Shown: positions 30,701 to 41,946, numbered from the stretch's first letter. The stretch is 64,000 nt of DNA from Parvularcula sp. LCG005 (GCF_032930845.1 NZ_CP136758.1:1162501-1226500), one strand, 5' to 3'. The notes: generated by a model from the sequence alone, not told the origin. Numbers and translations: made by a program.

Positions 30701-31924
30701 AAGTTGCGGGTCGATGAAGGAACGAAGGTCGAGCGCGGTCAGCGCCTCGCTGACTGGGACCCTTACACCATGCCGATCCTCACCGAGGTGGCGGGTAAAG
30801 TGTCCTATGAGGACCTTGTCGAGACGGTTTCGTTCCAGAACGTGGCCGATGAAGCGACGGGCCTGTCGTCCAGAGTGGTTGCCGACTGGCGCTCCAACCC
30901 TCGCGGGTCCGAGCTGCGGCCTGCCATCTCGCTGCGCGCCGGTGACGGCAATGTGCAGAAGCTGGGTTCAACGGGCGGTGACGCGCGTTACCTGCTGCCA
31001 GTGACGGCCATTCTGTCGGTCGAAGACGGTTCTGAAGTTCAGCCCGGTGACGTGCTGGCACGGATCCCGACCGAAGGCGCCAAGACCCGGGACATCACCG
31101 GTGGTCTGCCGCGCGTTGCAGAACTGTTCGAAGCGCGTCGTCCGAAAGATCACGCCATCATCGCGGAAGTCGATGGTCGTGTGGAATTCGGCCGCGACTA
31201 CAAGAACAAGCGTCGCATCACCGTTGTGCCGCTGGATGAAAACCTGGAGCCACGGGAATATCTCGTGCCGAAGGGCAAGCACATCGCCGTTCAAGAAGGC
31301 GACATGATTGCCAAGGGCGAGTACATCCTCGACGGTAACCCGGCACCGCACGACATTCTGGACGTCATGGGGATTGAGGCACTGGCCGAATATCTCATCA
31401 ACGAGATCCAGGAAGTCTACCGACTGCAGGGCGTGCCGATCAACGACAAGCACATCGAGGTGATCGTTCGCCAGATGCTGCAGAAGATCGAAGTCAAGGA
31501 TCCGGGCGAAAGCTCGTTCCTGAAAGACGAGCAGGTGGATAAAGTCGAATTCGACGAAGCCAATGCCCGTCTGGCAGAACAGGGTCTGACCCAGGCAACC
31601 GGTCATCCGGTCCTGCTCGGGATCACGAAGGCGAGCCTTCAGACCCGGTCCTTCATCTCTGCCGCATCGTTCCAGGAAACGACGCGCGTCCTTACCGACG
31701 CCGCCGTCAACGGGAAGATCGACAGCCTTGAAGGCCTCAAGGAGAACGTCATCGTGGGTCGCCTCATCCCTGCCGGGACGGGTGGTCAGATGTCCAAGCA
31801 CCAGCTCGAAGCGGATCGTCGCGACGAAGCGCTCATCGCCGAACGCGAGAAGCGCGAAGCAGCGGCCCTGCCGGCGCCGGACGCCTCTGGCGACAGCGCA
31901 GGCTCAGCCGAAGCGGCTGAATAG
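27710..31924 (+). CDS. rpoC: DNA-directed RNA polymerase beta' subunit
   Basis: The 1404-residue subunit has the N-terminal zinc-binding motif ('[20 protein letters not shown]', about residues 70-89). The catalytic 'NADFDGD' has magnesium-binding Asp462, Asp464 and Asp466. The trigger-loop region is '[17 protein letters not shown]', and a second Cys cluster ('[13 protein letters not shown]') follows. The C-terminal tail is Ala/Glu-rich. It provides the clamp, bridge helix and trigger loop of RNA polymerase. GAAAGGA precedes the start codon. A strong terminator follows. Confidence 0.99.
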   Translation: MSQELANVFNPLAAPQTFNQIRISLASPEKILSWSYGEIKKPETINYRTFKPERDGLFCARIFGPVKDYECLCGKYKRMKYKGVVCEKCGVEVTLSKVRRERMGHIELASPVAHIWFLKSLPSRIATFLDITLKDVERVLYFEQYIVIEPGLTPLDQFQLLTEEEFIDAQEQYGEDSFTAGIGAEAIREILGNMDLEAVTEQLRVEIKESTSELKPKKLAKRLKLIEAFMQSGNRPEWMIMTVVPVIPPELRPLVPLDGGRFATSDLNDLYRRVINRNNRLKRLIELRAPDIIVRNEKRMLQESVDALFDNGRRGRVITGTNKRPLKSLSDMLKGKQGRFRQNLLGKRVDYSGRSVIVVGPELKLHECGLPKKMALELFKPFIYSRLDAKGLSATVKQAKKLVEKERPEVWDILDEVIREHPVMLNRAPTLHRLGIQAFEPKLIEGKAIQLHPLVCTAFNADFDGDQMAVHVPLSLEAQLEARVLMMSTNNILSPANGKPIIVPSQDIVLGLYYITMEKPKEQGEGMVFADLAEVDYALETGATTLHAKVRGVWRSVDAEGNETMEIVETTPGRLKIAEILPKNANIPFETVNKLLTKKAIGGLIDVVYRHCGQKKTVIFADKIMELGFKEACKAGISFGKDDMVIPDTKKPIVEQTRSLVSEYEQQYADGLITRGEKYNKVVDAWAKCTDKIADEMMKEISADKFDPETGRMLEPNSVYMMSHSGARGSPTQMRQLAAMRGLMAKPSGEIIETPIISNFKEGLTVLEYFNSTHGARKGLADTALKTANSGYLTRRLVDVAQDCIVREIDCGTTRGITHEAVVDSGEIVLALSQRILGRTVLEDVVVPGTEDVIATAGTQLDETTAEAIEMAGIQKVKVRSPLTCETPIGICATCYGRDLSRGEPVNIGEAVGVIAAQSIGEPGTQLTMRTFHVGGTAQVGDVSLIEASHEGTIKLENRNVVKDSSGDLVVMGRNTLIKIVDGGGNDLASFKVTYGTKLRVDEGTKVERGQRLADWDPYTMPILTEVAGKVSYEDLVETVSFQNVADEATGLSSRVVADWRSNPRGSELRPAISLRAGDGNVQKLGSTGGDARYLLPVTAILSVEDGSEVQPGDVLARIPTEGAKTRDITGGLPRVAELFEARRPKDHAIIAEVDGRVEFGRDYKNKRRITVVPLDENLEPREYLVPKGKHIAVQEGDMIAKGEYILDGNPAPHDILDVMGIEALAEYLINEIQEVYRLQGVPINDKHIEVIVRQMLQKIEVKDPGESSFLKDEQVDKVEFDEANARLAEQGLTQATGHPVLLGITKASLQTRSFISAASFQETTRVLTDAAVNGKIDSLEGLKENVIVGRLIPAGTGGQMSKHQLEADRRDEALIAEREKREAAALPAPDASGDSAGSAEAAE

Positions 31925-31946
31925 GCCCGCCTCGCGCACCAGACTG

Positions 31947-31981
31947 AAAAAGCCGCCCGTGATGTTCGGGCGGCTTTTTTA
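31947..31981 (+). terminator. Terminator of rpoBC
   Basis: A perfect 13-bp stem, AAAAAGCCGCCCG (31947-31959) with CGGGCGGCTTTTT (31967-31979), closes a seven-base loop and ends in a T-run. Confidence 0.95.
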
Positions 31982-32109
31982 TTGAGGGAAGAGCCCGTTA
32001 GGCTCGTCTTTAGGCACATCGGCAACAACGGTCTTGCCGGAAACGGTCATCCGGTCGTGACGGCCCAAGCGGCCGTCCCACGGCATGAGCAGGAGAGAGT
32101 TGGCACATC

Positions 32110-33126
32110 ATGAGTGAGCACACGAATCATGAGGCGTCCGGCACTGGCGAGGTTCCACCGACCATGAAGGTCGGTTTCGTCGTCATTGGGCGCAATGAAG
32201 GCGAACGTCTGGTCAAATGCCTCAAATCCGTGCCCGATGGACTGCCGACCGTTTATGTGGACAGCGCGTCGACGGATCATAGCATCGAGAACGCCGTGGC
32301 GCTGGGGGCTGAAGTCCATTCGCTCGACATGTCAAAACCCTTCAGCGCGGCCAGAGCCCGCAATGAAGGCTTCGATCGGCTCATGCAGATTGCCGATGAT
32401 CTGGACGCGGTGCATTTTCTCGACGGCGATACAATATTGCAACCAGGCTGGCTCGCGACGGCGACGTCCTTTCTGCAAACGACGCCAAAGGCCGCCGCCA
32501 TTGCCGGCAGGCGCCGCGAAATTCATCCCGGCGATACCTGGTACAACACGCTGTGCGACATCGAATGGGATACGCCGGTGGGGCAGGCGGATGCGATTGG
32601 CGGCGATGCGCTCTACCGGGTGAAGCCGTTTCGCGAAGCCGGTGGCTTCAACCCCACGGTCATTGCGGGCGAGGAGCCTGAGCTCTGTTTCCGTATGCGG
32701 AAGGATGGCTGGACCGTGCATCGGCTCGATGCTGAGATGACCCTGCACGATGCCGCCATTCATTCCTTTGGCGCCTGGTGGAAGCGGCAGGTGAGGGCAG
32801 GCTACGCCTGGGCACTAGGCATGCTGCTGCATGGCCGCGAGGGGTACAATGTCAAGGAGACGGTCCGGTCCCTGCTCTGGGGGTTGGGCCTGCCCATCAT
32901 CGCGTTGGGCGCCCTGCTCATTGGCTGGTGGCTCATCACGCTCGCGATTATTGCGCTGTATGGACTGAAATGGTTCCGACTGCGCAAGCGGTTTACCGGA
33001 CAAGTCCCTCAACCCGGCCGATACGGAGCGTTCCTGATGATGAGCAATGTGGCCGAGGTCTTCGGCATGTTCAAATGCTGGACGGAGAGTGCTCTGGGTG
33101 AGCGCCGCATCGTTGAATATAAATAG
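32110..33126 (+). CDS. Family 2 glycosyltransferase with C-terminal membrane helix region
   Basis: The 338-residue protein has a GT-A fold at the N-terminus: 'FVVIGRNEGERL', 'VDSASTDHS', and the metal-binding DxD in 'HFLDGDTI'. 'GEEPELCFRMRKDGW' resembles the catalytic ED-type motif of GT2 enzymes. Two hydrophobic helices ('LLWGLGLPIIALGALLIGWW', 'LITLAIIALYGL') follow and anchor it to the inner membrane. It probably extends a lipid-linked or cell-surface glycan; donor and acceptor are unknown. It follows the rpoC terminator and converges with the sulfotransferase gene, with neighbouring stops. Confidence 0.88.
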   Translation: MSEHTNHEASGTGEVPPTMKVGFVVIGRNEGERLVKCLKSVPDGLPTVYVDSASTDHSIENAVALGAEVHSLDMSKPFSAARARNEGFDRLMQIADDLDAVHFLDGDTILQPGWLATATSFLQTTPKAAAIAGRRREIHPGDTWYNTLCDIEWDTPVGQADAIGGDALYRVKPFREAGGFNPTVIAGEEPELCFRMRKDGWTVHRLDAEMTLHDAAIHSFGAWWKRQVRAGYAWALGMLLHGREGYNVKETVRSLLWGLGLPIIALGALLIGWWLITLAIIALYGLKWFRLRKRFTGQVPQPGRYGAFLMMSNVAEVFGMFKCWTESALGERRIVEYK

Positions 33127-34116
33127 TCACTGATAGCCAAGGGCGCTCAAGTCTTCACCGATAAGGGCGGACACTTTCGCATTGTCCGCGCTGTAAAAAT
33201 CACCAAACCGCGCGGCGATCTGTGTACGAATGCTCTTTTCCCGAGCGGCGTGGGCGCCGCCGGGAATCAACTTGTCCGCGACCGATGCGGCTCGTCTGAG
33301 CCCGCGGGCGACGGGTGACCAGCCGGGCTTCAGCGGGCTGTTGACCGCGAACCGGTTCAGAAAACGCTCCATTTCGAGCGTCCGCGCGCCGCGGCGTTTA
33401 TTCACCACCTCGCGGCTGACCGGGGGCAGGTCCGTCGCTGGCAGGCCGGCGAACCGGCAGATCCGCGCCACAAACCCGTCGCCGTCTTTCTTGAAAAGCT
33501 CGAAGGGCAGGGCGAGGACGTTCTCCGCACCGAACAGCAGCTGATAGTGCCGGATGGCGTGGCTATATTGAAGAAAGCTGGGATCGAGGATGGGCGAGAA
33601 CCCGGCGGGTTCTTCTCCCGTGCCGATAAAATCCGTCAGGCTGTGGGCGTTGCCCTGATTGATATACTCTTTGTACGCCGAGACAATCATCGCACGCTGT
33701 TCGCGAAAAACAATCAGGACACGGGCGTCAGGGAAAATCGCGTGCAGCCGTTCGGCATTTCGTTTGCCGTCATACCGGCGAACGAGTGGATCCCCGAGCA
33801 GCACCTCTTCTGACCATACCGGCACCTTGCCCGCAGGGATCGCACAGTCCTGGAGCAGGCGGTTCCGCGCGGTCACAGGGTCGAACAGGTAGGGATTGGA
33901 CAGGATCAGCTCAGACGCCAGTCGCGAGCGGGACGCCGGGCAGGCTTCCATGAACCCATACCCCCGGTCGGCGAAAATCTGGTTCTGCAGAAAGGTCGAG
34001 CCGGTCTTGATATAACCGACGTGGAGGAGAGGGGGATGCTCGGTCAAAAGAATTGTCTCAATGTTGAAGTCAGGCGGGAGCGGGCGTGACCGCCCACGCA
34101 CCGCGATGTTGGGCAA
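33127..34116 (-). CDS. Sulfotransferase-like protein
   Basis: The protein of about 329 residues has the PAPS-binding motifs of sulfotransferases: the 5'-phosphosulfate loop 'HVGYIKTGSTFLQ' and the 3'-phosphate motif 'VLIVFREQRAMIVSAYKEY' with conserved Arg and Ser. It would move sulfate from PAPS onto a sugar or lipid. No ATG is available near the N-terminus. TTG 34116 has GAGGG upstream and overlaps the GT4 gene end by 47 bases; GTG 34101 and TTG 34047 are alternatives. The overlap suggests translational coupling to the GT4 gene, and so a sulfated glycan product (inference). Confidence 0.82.
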   Translation of the reverse strand: MPNIAVRGRSRPLPPDFNIETILLTEHPPLLHVGYIKTGSTFLQNQIFADRGYGFMEACPASRSRLASELILSNPYLFDPVTARNRLLQDCAIPAGKVPVWSEEVLLGDPLVRRYDGKRNAERLHAIFPDARVLIVFREQRAMIVSAYKEYINQGNAHSLTDFIGTGEEPAGFSPILDPSFLQYSHAIRHYQLLFGAENVLALPFELFKKDGDGFVARICRFAGLPATDLPPVSREVVNKRRGARTLEMERFLNRFAVNSPLKPGWSPVARGLRRAASVADKLIPGGAHAAREKSIRTQIAARFGDFYSADNAKVSALIGEDLSALGYQ

Positions 34117-35251
34117 GATAACCCTCTGCGTCGTCGTTCAGCCAGTGCTCAATGACATCCGCCCACGCATGAGGGCATGAAATTGCCTCGAACGCATCGG
34201 CAGTTTTCTGCGACAGAGCGGCATAGGCACCGGGGTCCGACAACATGCTGACGAGCACGTCGCCCAGCGCCGCGGGATTTTTGGCGGGGGCCACACGAAC
34301 GCCGTCGCCATCCTTGAAGAAGGGACGGAACATCGGGTGATCGGACAGCAGGAGCGGTGTGCGTACGGTCAGGGCCTCATAGATCGTGCCTGGCAGGCCT
34401 TCGGGATAATCGTGTCTGCTGGGCACGGCGACGATGGAAGCCTTCTGCATGCGCTCCATGACCTCCGAATTGGCGATCGTGCCGGTGAAGGTCACAACCT
34501 TCTCCAGTCCAAGTGCCTCTACCTGATCGGCAAAGGTCTTATAGCCGCCCCCCACCAGGGTCAGCGTAACATTCGCGGACAGCCATTCGTTCTGTGCGAA
34601 GGCGTCGATCAGATCGTCGACACCCTTTCTGGGAGTCATCAGTCCGACGTAGAGGACATTATAGGGCGGCGTGTCGCCGAGCGCCTTGGTCTCGTAGTCG
34701 GCAGGCGTCTTCACGCTTGGCCAGTCCCAGGGAATGATCTTGTCCGGGGCGACGCCGATCTGCGCCAGATCACGACAGGCTGCGACGTTATGATTGGCCA
34801 CAAGGGTGACAGACGGATCGTTCAGGGATTTGACGAACCCGCGAGTCCATCGCCATTGCTTGAACCCTTTCAGCGAAATCGGCGGGCGGCTGAAGGAATC
34901 AGCCAGCATCGGCAGGACACGGCAATCATTCTCCCGGGCCCATCGCAGGACAAATTCAAGGGGTGACCGCAGGACAATATGTGTCGGCTTGATGTCCTCA
35001 AGCATCTGGATCATCCGCTCCTCGCCGCCCGGAGCATAAAGATTGAAGCCGATCGCGCGGATGCCTTCGATCAGCTCGTCAAAAGGCTCGTCATTTCCGA
35101 TGTTGATATAGCTGATCGATTCGCTGCGGGCTCGCAGGCCAAGAATGTACAGGAGTGAATAGTATTGCGCCCTGTACGTCTCTGCCGCGCCTGCCTTCAT
35201 GCGGGTGAGGGCGTCGCGAACATCGCCATATTCGATCAAACAGAGCCGCAT
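34070..35251 (-). CDS. Family 4 glycosyltransferase
   Basis: The 393-residue protein is a GT-B fold enzyme. The C-terminal Rossmann half shows 'VLYVGLMTPRKGVDDLIDAF', 'LTLVGGGYKTF', 'VTFTGTIANSEVMERMQKA' and the nucleotide-sugar binding 'PEGLPGTIYEALTVRTPLLLS', the E-x7-E signature of GT4. No signal peptide or membrane helix is seen, so it acts on the cytoplasmic face. It overlaps the downstream sulfotransferase gene. The opposing GT2 gene is likely part of the same glycan cluster. It is divergent from rpsL. Confidence 0.9.
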   Translation of the reverse strand: MRLCLIEYGDVRDALTRMKAGAAETYRAQYYSLLYILGLRARSESISYINIGNDEPFDELIEGIRAIGFNLYAPGGEERMIQMLEDIKPTHIVLRSPLEFVLRWARENDCRVLPMLADSFSRPPISLKGFKQWRWTRGFVKSLNDPSVTLVANHNVAACRDLAQIGVAPDKIIPWDWPSVKTPADYETKALGDTPPYNVLYVGLMTPRKGVDDLIDAFAQNEWLSANVTLTLVGGGYKTFADQVEALGLEKVVTFTGTIANSEVMERMQKASIVAVPSRHDYPEGLPGTIYEALTVRTPLLLSDHPMFRPFFKDGDGVRVAPAKNPAALGDVLVSMLSDPGAYAALSQKTADAFEAISCPHAWADVIEHWLNDDAEGYLAQHRGAWAVTPAPA

Positions 35252-35572
35252 ACCTACTACTTCTTGCTATCAGGTCTTCAGTGCTACAACGCGCGTTTTA
35301 CCAAAGGGTCAAGCTGAACCCCTTTTCAGCAGGGAGTTCCTGAAAACCGCTTGACCGCCCTCTGGTTAAACAGTAGGGGCTCCGGCACGCCAGATGGGAC
35401 GCTGTCGGATTCGTATGCACCTTTGAGAAGGTGTGCAGAAGCCGAAACAACCCCAGGCAAGATCGAAAACCGAGATTTTAGTAGGCAGCACGGCCGTGGT
35501 GGAAGTGCTGTTGTATTTGTTCGGCTCAGTCTGTACTGGCCTGACATCAATTCGCGACCGACGGAAGTCTGA
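35252..35572 (+). promoter_or_regulatory. Divergent intergenic region upstream of the str operon
   Basis: The 321 bases between the GT4 start and rpsL contain no gene that I can support. A TTGACC at 35351-35356 could be a -35 element, but no good -10 stands at the right distance. A 6-bp hairpin, CAGCAC (35486-35491) with GTGCTG (35505-35510), lies in the probable rpsL leader. The rpsL ribosome-binding site is GGAAG at 35563-35567. Confidence 0.4.
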
Positions 35573-35944
35573 ATGCCAACGATTCAACAACTGATCCGCA
35601 AGCCGCGCCGGCCAAAGCGGAAAATTAACAAAGCAGCTCACCTTCAGGGCAACCCCCAGAAGCGCGGCGTTTGCACACGGGTTTATACCACGACACCAAA
35701 GAAGCCGAACTCGGCTCTGCGGAAAGTGGCCAAGGTCCGTCTGACGAATGGCTTCGAGGTGATCAGCTATATTCCGGGGGAGGGTCACAACCTCCAGGAG
35801 CACTCTGTTGTGCTCATCCGGGGTGGACGGGTGAAAGACCTTCCGGGTGTCCGTTATCACATCCTCCGCGGTGTTCTCGACACCCAGGGCGTGAAGGACC
35901 GGAAGCAACGTCGTTCGAAATACGGCGCCAAGCGGCCGAAGTAA
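35573..35944 (+). CDS. rpsL: 30S ribosomal protein S12
   Basis: The 123-residue decoding-centre protein is full length and highly conserved ('[11 protein letters not shown]', '[18 protein letters not shown]', '[13 protein letters not shown]'). Lys43 and Lys88, the positions altered in streptomycin-resistant mutants, are wild type. It opens the str operon rpsL-rpsG-fusA-tuf; rpsG follows after 13 bases. Confidence 0.99.
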   Translation: MPTIQQLIRKPRRPKRKINKAAHLQGNPQKRGVCTRVYTTTPKKPNSALRKVAKVRLTNGFEVISYIPGEGHNLQEHSVVLIRGGRVKDLPGVRYHILRGVLDTQGVKDRKQRRSKYGAKRPK

Positions 35945-35951
35945 GGAATAA

Positions 35952-36428
<477 letters not shown>

Positions 36429-36466
36429 ATTTTTGAATTGGGGTTCTGGCCCCGAAAGGTACTGAC

Positions 36467-38560
36467 ATGTCCCGCGAGTATTCCATCGAGGATTACCGGA
36501 ACTTCGGCATCATGGCTCACATTGATGCCGGTAAGACCACGACGACTGAGCGCATCCTCTATTACACGGGGAAGAGCTACAAGATCGGCGAAGTTCATGA
36601 TGGTGCTGCCACCATGGACTGGATGGAGCAGGAGCAGGAGCGTGGCATTACGATCACGTCCGCTGCCACGACCACATTCTGGTCTGGCCGCGACGGCAAG
36701 AAGCGCCGCCTGAACATCATCGACACCCCGGGCCACGTGGACTTCACGATTGAAGTTGAGCGTTCACTGCGGGTTCTCGACGGCGCCGTTGCGCTGCTCG
36801 ACGGGAACGCCGGTGTTGAGCCTCAGACTGAAACCGTCTGGCGCCAGGGCGACAAGTACGAAGTCCCTCGGATGTTCTTTGTGAACAAGATGGACAAGAT
36901 CGGCGCTGACTTCTACGCGTCTGTCGCTTCGATTCATGATCGCCTCGCGGCCAAGACTGTCGTCCTCCAGCTGCCAATCGGCATGGAAAGCGATTTCCGC
37001 GGCGTTGTCGACCTGATCGAAATGGATGCCATCATCTGGAACGACGAAACCCTCGGTGCTTCGTTCGAGCGCGTGGAAATTCCTGACGACCTCAAGGAAA
37101 AGGCAGAGGAATACCGCGAGAAGATGATCGAAACGATCGTCGAGCAGGAAGAAGCCGTCATGGAGGCGTATCTCGAAGGTGAGATGCCCGACAATGACAA
37201 GATCCGTGAGCTGATCCGCAAGGGCACGATCGCGGTCGACTTCCACCCTGTGCTGCTCGGTACCGCGTTCAAGAACAAGGGCGTTCAGCCTCTGCTTGAT
37301 GCTGTGATCGACTTCCTGCCAAGCCCGCTCGACGTTCCGGCGATCGACGGCGTTGTGCCGGACACCGAAGAAGAAGTTGTGCGCAAGGCGTCGGACGAAG
37401 AGCCGCTCTCCATGCTGGCGTTCAAGATCATGAACGACCCCTTCGTGGGCACGCTGACCTTCTGCCGGATCTATTCCGGTCACCTCGAGCAGGGCACACA
37501 GGTCCTGAACACGGTGAAGGGCAAGAAAGAGCGCGTTGGTCGGATGCTGTTGATGCACTCCAACCAGCAGGAAGAAATCAAGGAAGCCTATGCTGGCGAC
37601 ATCGTCGCTATCGCAGGCCTGAAAGACACGACGACGGGTGATACGCTGTGTACAGCCCTGAAGCCTGTCATTCTTGAGCGCATGGAATTCCCTGAGCCGG
37701 TGATCGAGCTGGCCGTTGAGCCGAAAACGAAAGCCGACCAGGAAAAGATGGGCATCGCCCTGCAGCGTCTCGCCGCAGAAGATCCATCGTTCCGCGTGTC
37801 GTCCGACGAGGAAAGCGGCCAGACGATCATCAAAGGCATGGGCGAGCTTCACCTCGACATCCTGGTTGACCGTATGCGTCGCGAATTCAAGGTCGACGCC
37901 AATGTGGGTGCCCCACAGGTGGCCTACCGCGAAACGATTACGCAGCATGCTGACATCGACTACACGCACAAGAAGCAGTCCGGTGGTACCGGTCAGTTCG
38001 GTCGCGTGAAGATGAAAGTCGGCCCAGGTGAGCCTGGCTCAGGCTTCGTGTTCACGAACTCCATCGTTGGTGGTGCTATTCCTCGTGAATACATCCCGGG
38101 CGTTGAGAAGGGTCTGAAGTCGGTTCTGGAATCGGGTATGCTTGTGGGCTTCCCTATCCTTGACGTGGCTGTCGAACTCTACGATGGCGCATTCCACGAC
38201 GTTGACTCGTCCGTTCTTGCCTTCGAAATCGCCGCTCGCGGTGCGCTTCGTGAGAACAAGGGTCAGCTCGGCATGGCATTGCTCGAGCCCATCATGAAAG
38301 TGGAAGTGGTCACACCGGACGATTATACCGGCACGGTGATTGGCGACCTCAACTCTCGTCGGGGTCAGATCCAGGGTCAGGAAGTTCGCGGAAACGCAAC
38401 CGTTGTTAATGCGATGGTTCCTCTTGCTAATATGTTTGGCTACGTGAATAACCTGCGCTCCGCGACCCAAGGGCGCGCGCAATATACGATGCAGTTCGAC
38501 CACTACGAGCGAGTGCCGAACGCCGTCGCAGAAGAAGTCAAAGCGAAACTGGCTGGCTGA
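36467..38560 (+). CDS. fusA: Elongation factor G
   Basis: The 697-residue translocase GTPase has G1 '[12 protein letters not shown]', switch II 'DTPGHVDFT', G4 'NKMD' and G5-like 'GTAFKN', followed by domains II to V, ending '[15 protein letters not shown]'. It moves tRNA-mRNA through the ribosome and helps recycle ribosomes. The length is standard, with no sign of the EF-G2 paralogue type. AAAGG precedes the ATG, and the 38-base gap after rpsG has a small GGGG/CCCC hairpin. Confidence 0.99.
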   Translation: MSREYSIEDYRNFGIMAHIDAGKTTTTERILYYTGKSYKIGEVHDGAATMDWMEQEQERGITITSAATTTFWSGRDGKKRRLNIIDTPGHVDFTIEVERSLRVLDGAVALLDGNAGVEPQTETVWRQGDKYEVPRMFFVNKMDKIGADFYASVASIHDRLAAKTVVLQLPIGMESDFRGVVDLIEMDAIIWNDETLGASFERVEIPDDLKEKAEEYREKMIETIVEQEEAVMEAYLEGEMPDNDKIRELIRKGTIAVDFHPVLLGTAFKNKGVQPLLDAVIDFLPSPLDVPAIDGVVPDTEEEVVRKASDEEPLSMLAFKIMNDPFVGTLTFCRIYSGHLEQGTQVLNTVKGKKERVGRMLLMHSNQQEEIKEAYAGDIVAIAGLKDTTTGDTLCTALKPVILERMEFPEPVIELAVEPKTKADQEKMGIALQRLAAEDPSFRVSSDEESGQTIIKGMGELHLDILVDRMRREFKVDANVGAPQVAYRETITQHADIDYTHKKQSGGTGQFGRVKMKVGPGEPGSGFVFTNSIVGGAIPREYIPGVEKGLKSVLESGMLVGFPILDVAVELYDGAFHDVDSSVLAFEIAARGALRENKGQLGMALLEPIMKVEVVTPDDYTGTVIGDLNSRRGQIQGQEVRGNATVVNAMVPLANMFGYVNNLRSATQGRAQYTMQFDHYERVPNAVAEEVKAKLAG

Positions 38561-38611
38561 GTCAGCTAGTTTCTAAATATCAATATTTCGTCAGAATACG
38601 GAGAGACGAGA

Positions 38612-39787
38612 ATGGCCAAGGAAAAGTTTGCACGTACAAAGCCGCATGCCAATATCGGCACGATCGGTCACGTTGACCATGGCAAAACGACGTTGACAGC
38701 AGCAATCACCAAATATTTCGGTGATTTCAGAGCGTACGACGAGATCGACGGCGCGCCAGAAGAAAAAGCGCGTGGTATCACGATTTCGACAGCACACGTC
38801 GAGTATGAGACGGAAGGCCGTCACTATGCTCACGTCGACTGCCCAGGTCACGCTGACTACGTCAAGAACATGATCACCGGTGCGGCACAGATGGACGGCG
38901 GTATCCTCGTCGTGAACGCCGCTGACGGCCCTATGCCACAGACACGTGAGCACATCCTGCTCGCTCGTCAGGTTGGTGTGCCTGCGCTTGTCGTGTTCCT
39001 GAACAAAGTTGATCAGGTCGACGACGAAGAGCTGCTCGAGCTCGTGGAAATGGAAGTCCGTGAACTTCTGTCTTCTTACGAATTCCCAGGCGACGACATT
39101 CCTATCGTCAAGGGTTCTGCTCTTGCCGCTATGGAAGGCCGCGACCCTGAGATTGGCGAGAACGCCATTCGTGAGCTGATGGCTGCTGTTGACGAATACA
39201 TCCCGACGCCAGAGCGTCCGATTGACATGCCATTCCTGATGCCAATCGAAGACGTGTTCTCGATTTCGGGTCGTGGTACGGTTGTGACCGGCCGGATCGA
39301 GCGCGGCGTCATCAATGTCGGCGACGAAATCGAAATCGTCGGCATCAAGGACACGAAGAAATCGACCTGTACCGGCGTTGAAATGTTCCGCAAGCTGCTT
39401 GATCGCGGTGAAGCTGGTGACAACGTCGGTGTTCTCCTCCGCGGTATTGACCGTGAAGGCGTTGAGCGCGGCCAGGTCCTGTGTAAGCCAGGTTCGGTGA
39501 CGCCACACACGAAGTTCGTGGCCGAAGCCTACATCCTGACCAAAGAAGAAGGTGGCCGTCACACGCCATTCTTCAACAACTACCGCCCACAGTTCTACTT
39601 CCGTACAACGGACGTGACGGGCATCTGCACATTGCCAGAAGGCACCGAAATGGTGATGCCTGGTGACAATGTGAACTTGAATGTTGAGCTGATTGTGCCT
39701 ATCGCCATGGAAGAGCGTCTTCGTTTCGCTATCCGTGAAGGTGGCCGTACGGTTGGCGCCGGCATTGTTGCCTCGATCATCGAGTAA
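38612..39787 (+). CDS. tuf: Elongation factor Tu
   Basis: The 391-residue GTPase delivers aminoacyl-tRNA. G1 '[11 protein letters not shown]', switch I 'EEKARGITI', switch II '[21 protein letters not shown]' and G4 'NKVDQ' are intact, and the C-terminus '[13 protein letters not shown]' is standard. GGAG stands nine bases before the ATG. It ends the str operon at a strong terminator. A second tuf copy, common in proteobacteria, is not in this window. Confidence 0.99.
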   Translation: MAKEKFARTKPHANIGTIGHVDHGKTTLTAAITKYFGDFRAYDEIDGAPEEKARGITISTAHVEYETEGRHYAHVDCPGHADYVKNMITGAAQMDGGILVVNAADGPMPQTREHILLARQVGVPALVVFLNKVDQVDDEELLELVEMEVRELLSSYEFPGDDIPIVKGSALAAMEGRDPEIGENAIRELMAAVDEYIPTPERPIDMPFLMPIEDVFSISGRGTVVTGRIERGVINVGDEIEIVGIKDTKKSTCTGVEMFRKLLDRGEAGDNVGVLLRGIDREGVERGQVLCKPGSVTPHTKFVAEAYILTKEEGGRHTPFFNNYRPQFYFRTTDVTGICTLPEGTEMVMPGDNVNLNVELIVPIAMEERLRFAIREGGRTVGAGIVASIIE

Positions 39788-39804
39788 CAACGATTTTCTA
39801 CGAC

Positions 39805-39840
39805 AGACGGGCCGCGATGCGCGCGGCCCGTCTTTATTTT
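39805..39840 (+). terminator. Terminator between tuf and rpsJ
   Basis: A perfect 12-bp stem, AGACGGGCCGCG (39805-39816) with CGCGGCCCGTCT (39822-39833), closes a five-base loop followed by TTATTTT. It separates str from the S10 cluster. Confidence 0.92.
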
Positions 39841-39892
39841 CGGCGGCTCCTCTGAACGTATGAGCCTTAATAGGGACGGTCATCGACACGTC

Positions 39893-40204
39893 ATGCAACA
39901 GAATATCCGGATACGGCTTAAGGCCTTCGATCACCGCGTGCTCGACAGCTCTGCGGTAGAGATCGTAAATACGGCAAAACGGACAGGCGCCCAGGTTCGC
40001 GGCCCCATTCCCCTGCCAACCCACATTGATCGTTATACGGTCCTTCGCTCACCTCACGTGAACAAGACGTCTCGCGAGCAGTTCGAGATGCGCACGCATA
40101 AACGTGTGCTCGATATCGTTCAGCCTACGCCGCAGACGATTGACGCGCTGATGAAGCTCGACCTGTCGGCAGGTGTCGACGTCGAAATCAAACTGGGGGC
40201 GTAA
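39893..40204 (+). CDS. rpsJ: 30S ribosomal protein S10 (NusE)
   Basis: The protein has 103 residues, the standard S10 length, from ATG 39893. The frame extends to 39860, but that adds 11 non-conserved residues. Conserved blocks are '[19 protein letters not shown]', '[22 protein letters not shown]' and '[11 protein letters not shown]'. It also works in antitermination with NusB. No good Shine-Dalgarno lies close to the ATG (AGGG is about 17 bases away). It opens the S10 cluster. Confidence 0.98.
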   Translation: MQQNIRIRLKAFDHRVLDSSAVEIVNTAKRTGAQVRGPIPLPTHIDRYTVLRSPHVNKTSREQFEMRTHKRVLDIVQPTPQTIDALMKLDLSAGVDVEIKLGA

Positions 40205-40206
40205 CA

Positions 40207-41022
40207 ATGGCGCACGCACCTCAACCAACATCCGCACAAGCATCGGTCCGTACTGGTCTGATCGGCAAGAAGATGGGCATGACCCGTCTGTACAACGAAG
40301 AAGGCAACCACGTGCCTTGCACAGTGGTGTCTCTCGAAGGTTGCCAGGTCGTCAGTCACAAGACCGAAGACCGCGACGGCTATTCTGCGCTGCAACTGGG
40401 CGCTGGTGAATATCTCAACCGCAAGGGCGAGCTGAAAACCAAGCGCGTGACCAAAGCACTGCGTGGCCACTTTGCGAAAGCCAACATCACGCCGAAGCGC
40501 AAGCTCGTCGAGTTCCGCGTGCCTTCAGACTCGCTGATTGAAATCGGTGCTCATCTGACGGCTGACCACTTCCTGACGGGTCAGAAAGTGGACGTCATCG
40601 GGACGTCGATTGGTAAAGGCTTCGCCGGTGCCATGAAGCGTCACAACTTTGGCGGCATGCGCGCCTCGCACGGTGTCTCGATCTCTCACCGGGCGCATGG
40701 TTCGACCGGTCAGTGTCAGGATCCGGGCAAGGTCTTCAAAGGCAAGAAGATGGCCGGTCATATGGGTGACGTCCGCGTGACGACCCAGAACCTCGAAATC
40801 GTTCGCGCCGATGCTGAACGTGGTCTTCTGTGGGTCAAGGGCGCCGTCCCTGGCTCGAAGGGCAGCTGGGTTGTCATTCGTGACGCCATCAAGCGCGCCC
40901 TGCCGGAAGGGGCTCCAGTTCCCGGCGCATTCAAATTGCCAGGTGCTGCTGAAGCGCCAGCCGCTGAAGCACCAGCTGCTGCTCCTGCTGAAGACGCAAA
41001 CGCATCTGAGGGAGAAGAATAA
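40207..41022 (+). CDS. rplC: 50S ribosomal protein L3 with extended Ala/Pro/Glu-rich tail
   Basis: The protein is 271 residues, longer than the roughly 210 of the E. coli form. The core is normal ('[19 protein letters not shown]', '[20 protein letters not shown]', '[21 protein letters not shown]', the last carrying the methylated-Gln region). The extra length is a C-terminal low-complexity tail ('[20 protein letters not shown]') of about 35 residues, seen in several alphaproteobacteria. It starts two bases after rpsJ and overlaps rplD as TAATG. Confidence 0.98.
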   Translation: MAHAPQPTSAQASVRTGLIGKKMGMTRLYNEEGNHVPCTVVSLEGCQVVSHKTEDRDGYSALQLGAGEYLNRKGELKTKRVTKALRGHFAKANITPKRKLVEFRVPSDSLIEIGAHLTADHFLTGQKVDVIGTSIGKGFAGAMKRHNFGGMRASHGVSISHRAHGSTGQCQDPGKVFKGKKMAGHMGDVRVTTQNLEIVRADAERGLLWVKGAVPGSKGSWVVIRDAIKRALPEGAPVPGAFKLPGAAEAPAAEAPAAAPAEDANASEGEE

Positions 41023-41639
41023 TGCAGGTTGATGTCATCACCCTGGATGCCGGCAATTCGGGCACGGTCGATCTCAATGACGAGATTTTCGGCCTGGAGC
41101 CTCGCCGTGACATCCTTCACCGCTATGTGGTGTGGCAGCTGGCCAAGCGTCAGCAAGGCACGCACAAAGCCAAGGAACGCGGCGAAGTCGCTGGTACCAC
41201 GAAGAAATTCGTGCGCCAGAAAGGCTCTGGCGGCGCCCGTCACGGTAACCGCAAGGCGCCTCAATTCGTTGGCGGCGGCAAGGCCCACGGTCCTCGCGTC
41301 CGTAGCCACGCCCATGATCTGCCGAAGAAGGTTCGCCGTCTGGCCCTGCGTCATGCGCTGTCCGCCAAGCAGGCAGCGTCTGAGCTGATCATCATCGATC
41401 AGGCCAGCCTGTCCGATCCAAAGACGAAGGCCCTGGTCGAGCGTTTTGCCAAGCTTGGCGTCAAGAACGCGCTGATCATGGATGCGACGTTCGACGAGAA
41501 TTTTGCCCGCGCAGCGCGCAACATTCCGAACGTTGATGTTCTGCCTGTCGTCGGTGCGAACGTGTACGACATTCTTCGTCACGACAAACTCATTCTCACC
41601 AAGGCTGCGGTCGAAGGTCTGGAGGCTCGGTTGTCATGA
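41022..41639 (+). CDS. rplD: 50S ribosomal protein L4
   Basis: The 205-residue protein lines the exit tunnel with its basic loop ('[21 protein letters not shown]', about residues 55-75), followed by '[17 protein letters not shown]'. In E. coli, L4 represses the S10 operon; whether it does so here is not shown. It is coupled to rplC (TAATG) and overlaps rplW by four bases (ATGA). Confidence 0.98.
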   Translation: MQVDVITLDAGNSGTVDLNDEIFGLEPRRDILHRYVVWQLAKRQQGTHKAKERGEVAGTTKKFVRQKGSGGARHGNRKAPQFVGGGKAHGPRVRSHAHDLPKKVRRLALRHALSAKQAASELIIIDQASLSDPKTKALVERFAKLGVKNALIMDATFDENFARAARNIPNVDVLPVVGANVYDILRHDKLILTKAAVEGLEARLS

Positions 41640-41935
41640 GCGGCGTCACTGAAAAACACTACGACACGATCGTGTCCCCGGTGATCACCGAGAAATCGAC
41701 GATTGCCGCTGAGAACAACCAGCACGTTTTCCGTGTTCGGATTGAAGCAACGAAGCTCGAGATCAAAAGTGCTGTCGAGGCTCTTTTTGGCGTCAAGGTG
41801 AAGGCCGTGAACACGATCATCACCAAAGGCAAAGCCAAGAGGTTCCGCGGCCGTCCTTACAAACGGTCTGACGTCAAGAAAGCGATCGTGACCCTTGAAG
41901 ATGGTCACAATATCGACGTGACGACGGGCGTCTGA
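41636..41935 (+). CDS. rplW: 50S ribosomal protein L23
   Basis: The 99-residue protein sits at the tunnel exit and docks trigger factor and SRP. '[19 protein letters not shown]', '[21 protein letters not shown]' and 'GVKVKAVNT' are conserved. Its ATG overlaps the rplD stop (ATGA). rplB follows after 11 bases. Confidence 0.98.
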   Translation: MSGVTEKHYDTIVSPVITEKSTIAAENNQHVFRVRIEATKLEIKSAVEALFGVKVKAVNTIITKGKAKRFRGRPYKRSDVKKAIVTLEDGHNIDVTTGV

Positions 41936-41946
41936 GGAGGTTTATC

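Noticed and set aside
38591-40024. A 477-codon minus-strand frame opposite tuf and rpsJ
   Set aside because: It is an antisense shadow of highly biased tuf codons and crosses the tuf terminator; no start signal or protein similarity is seen.
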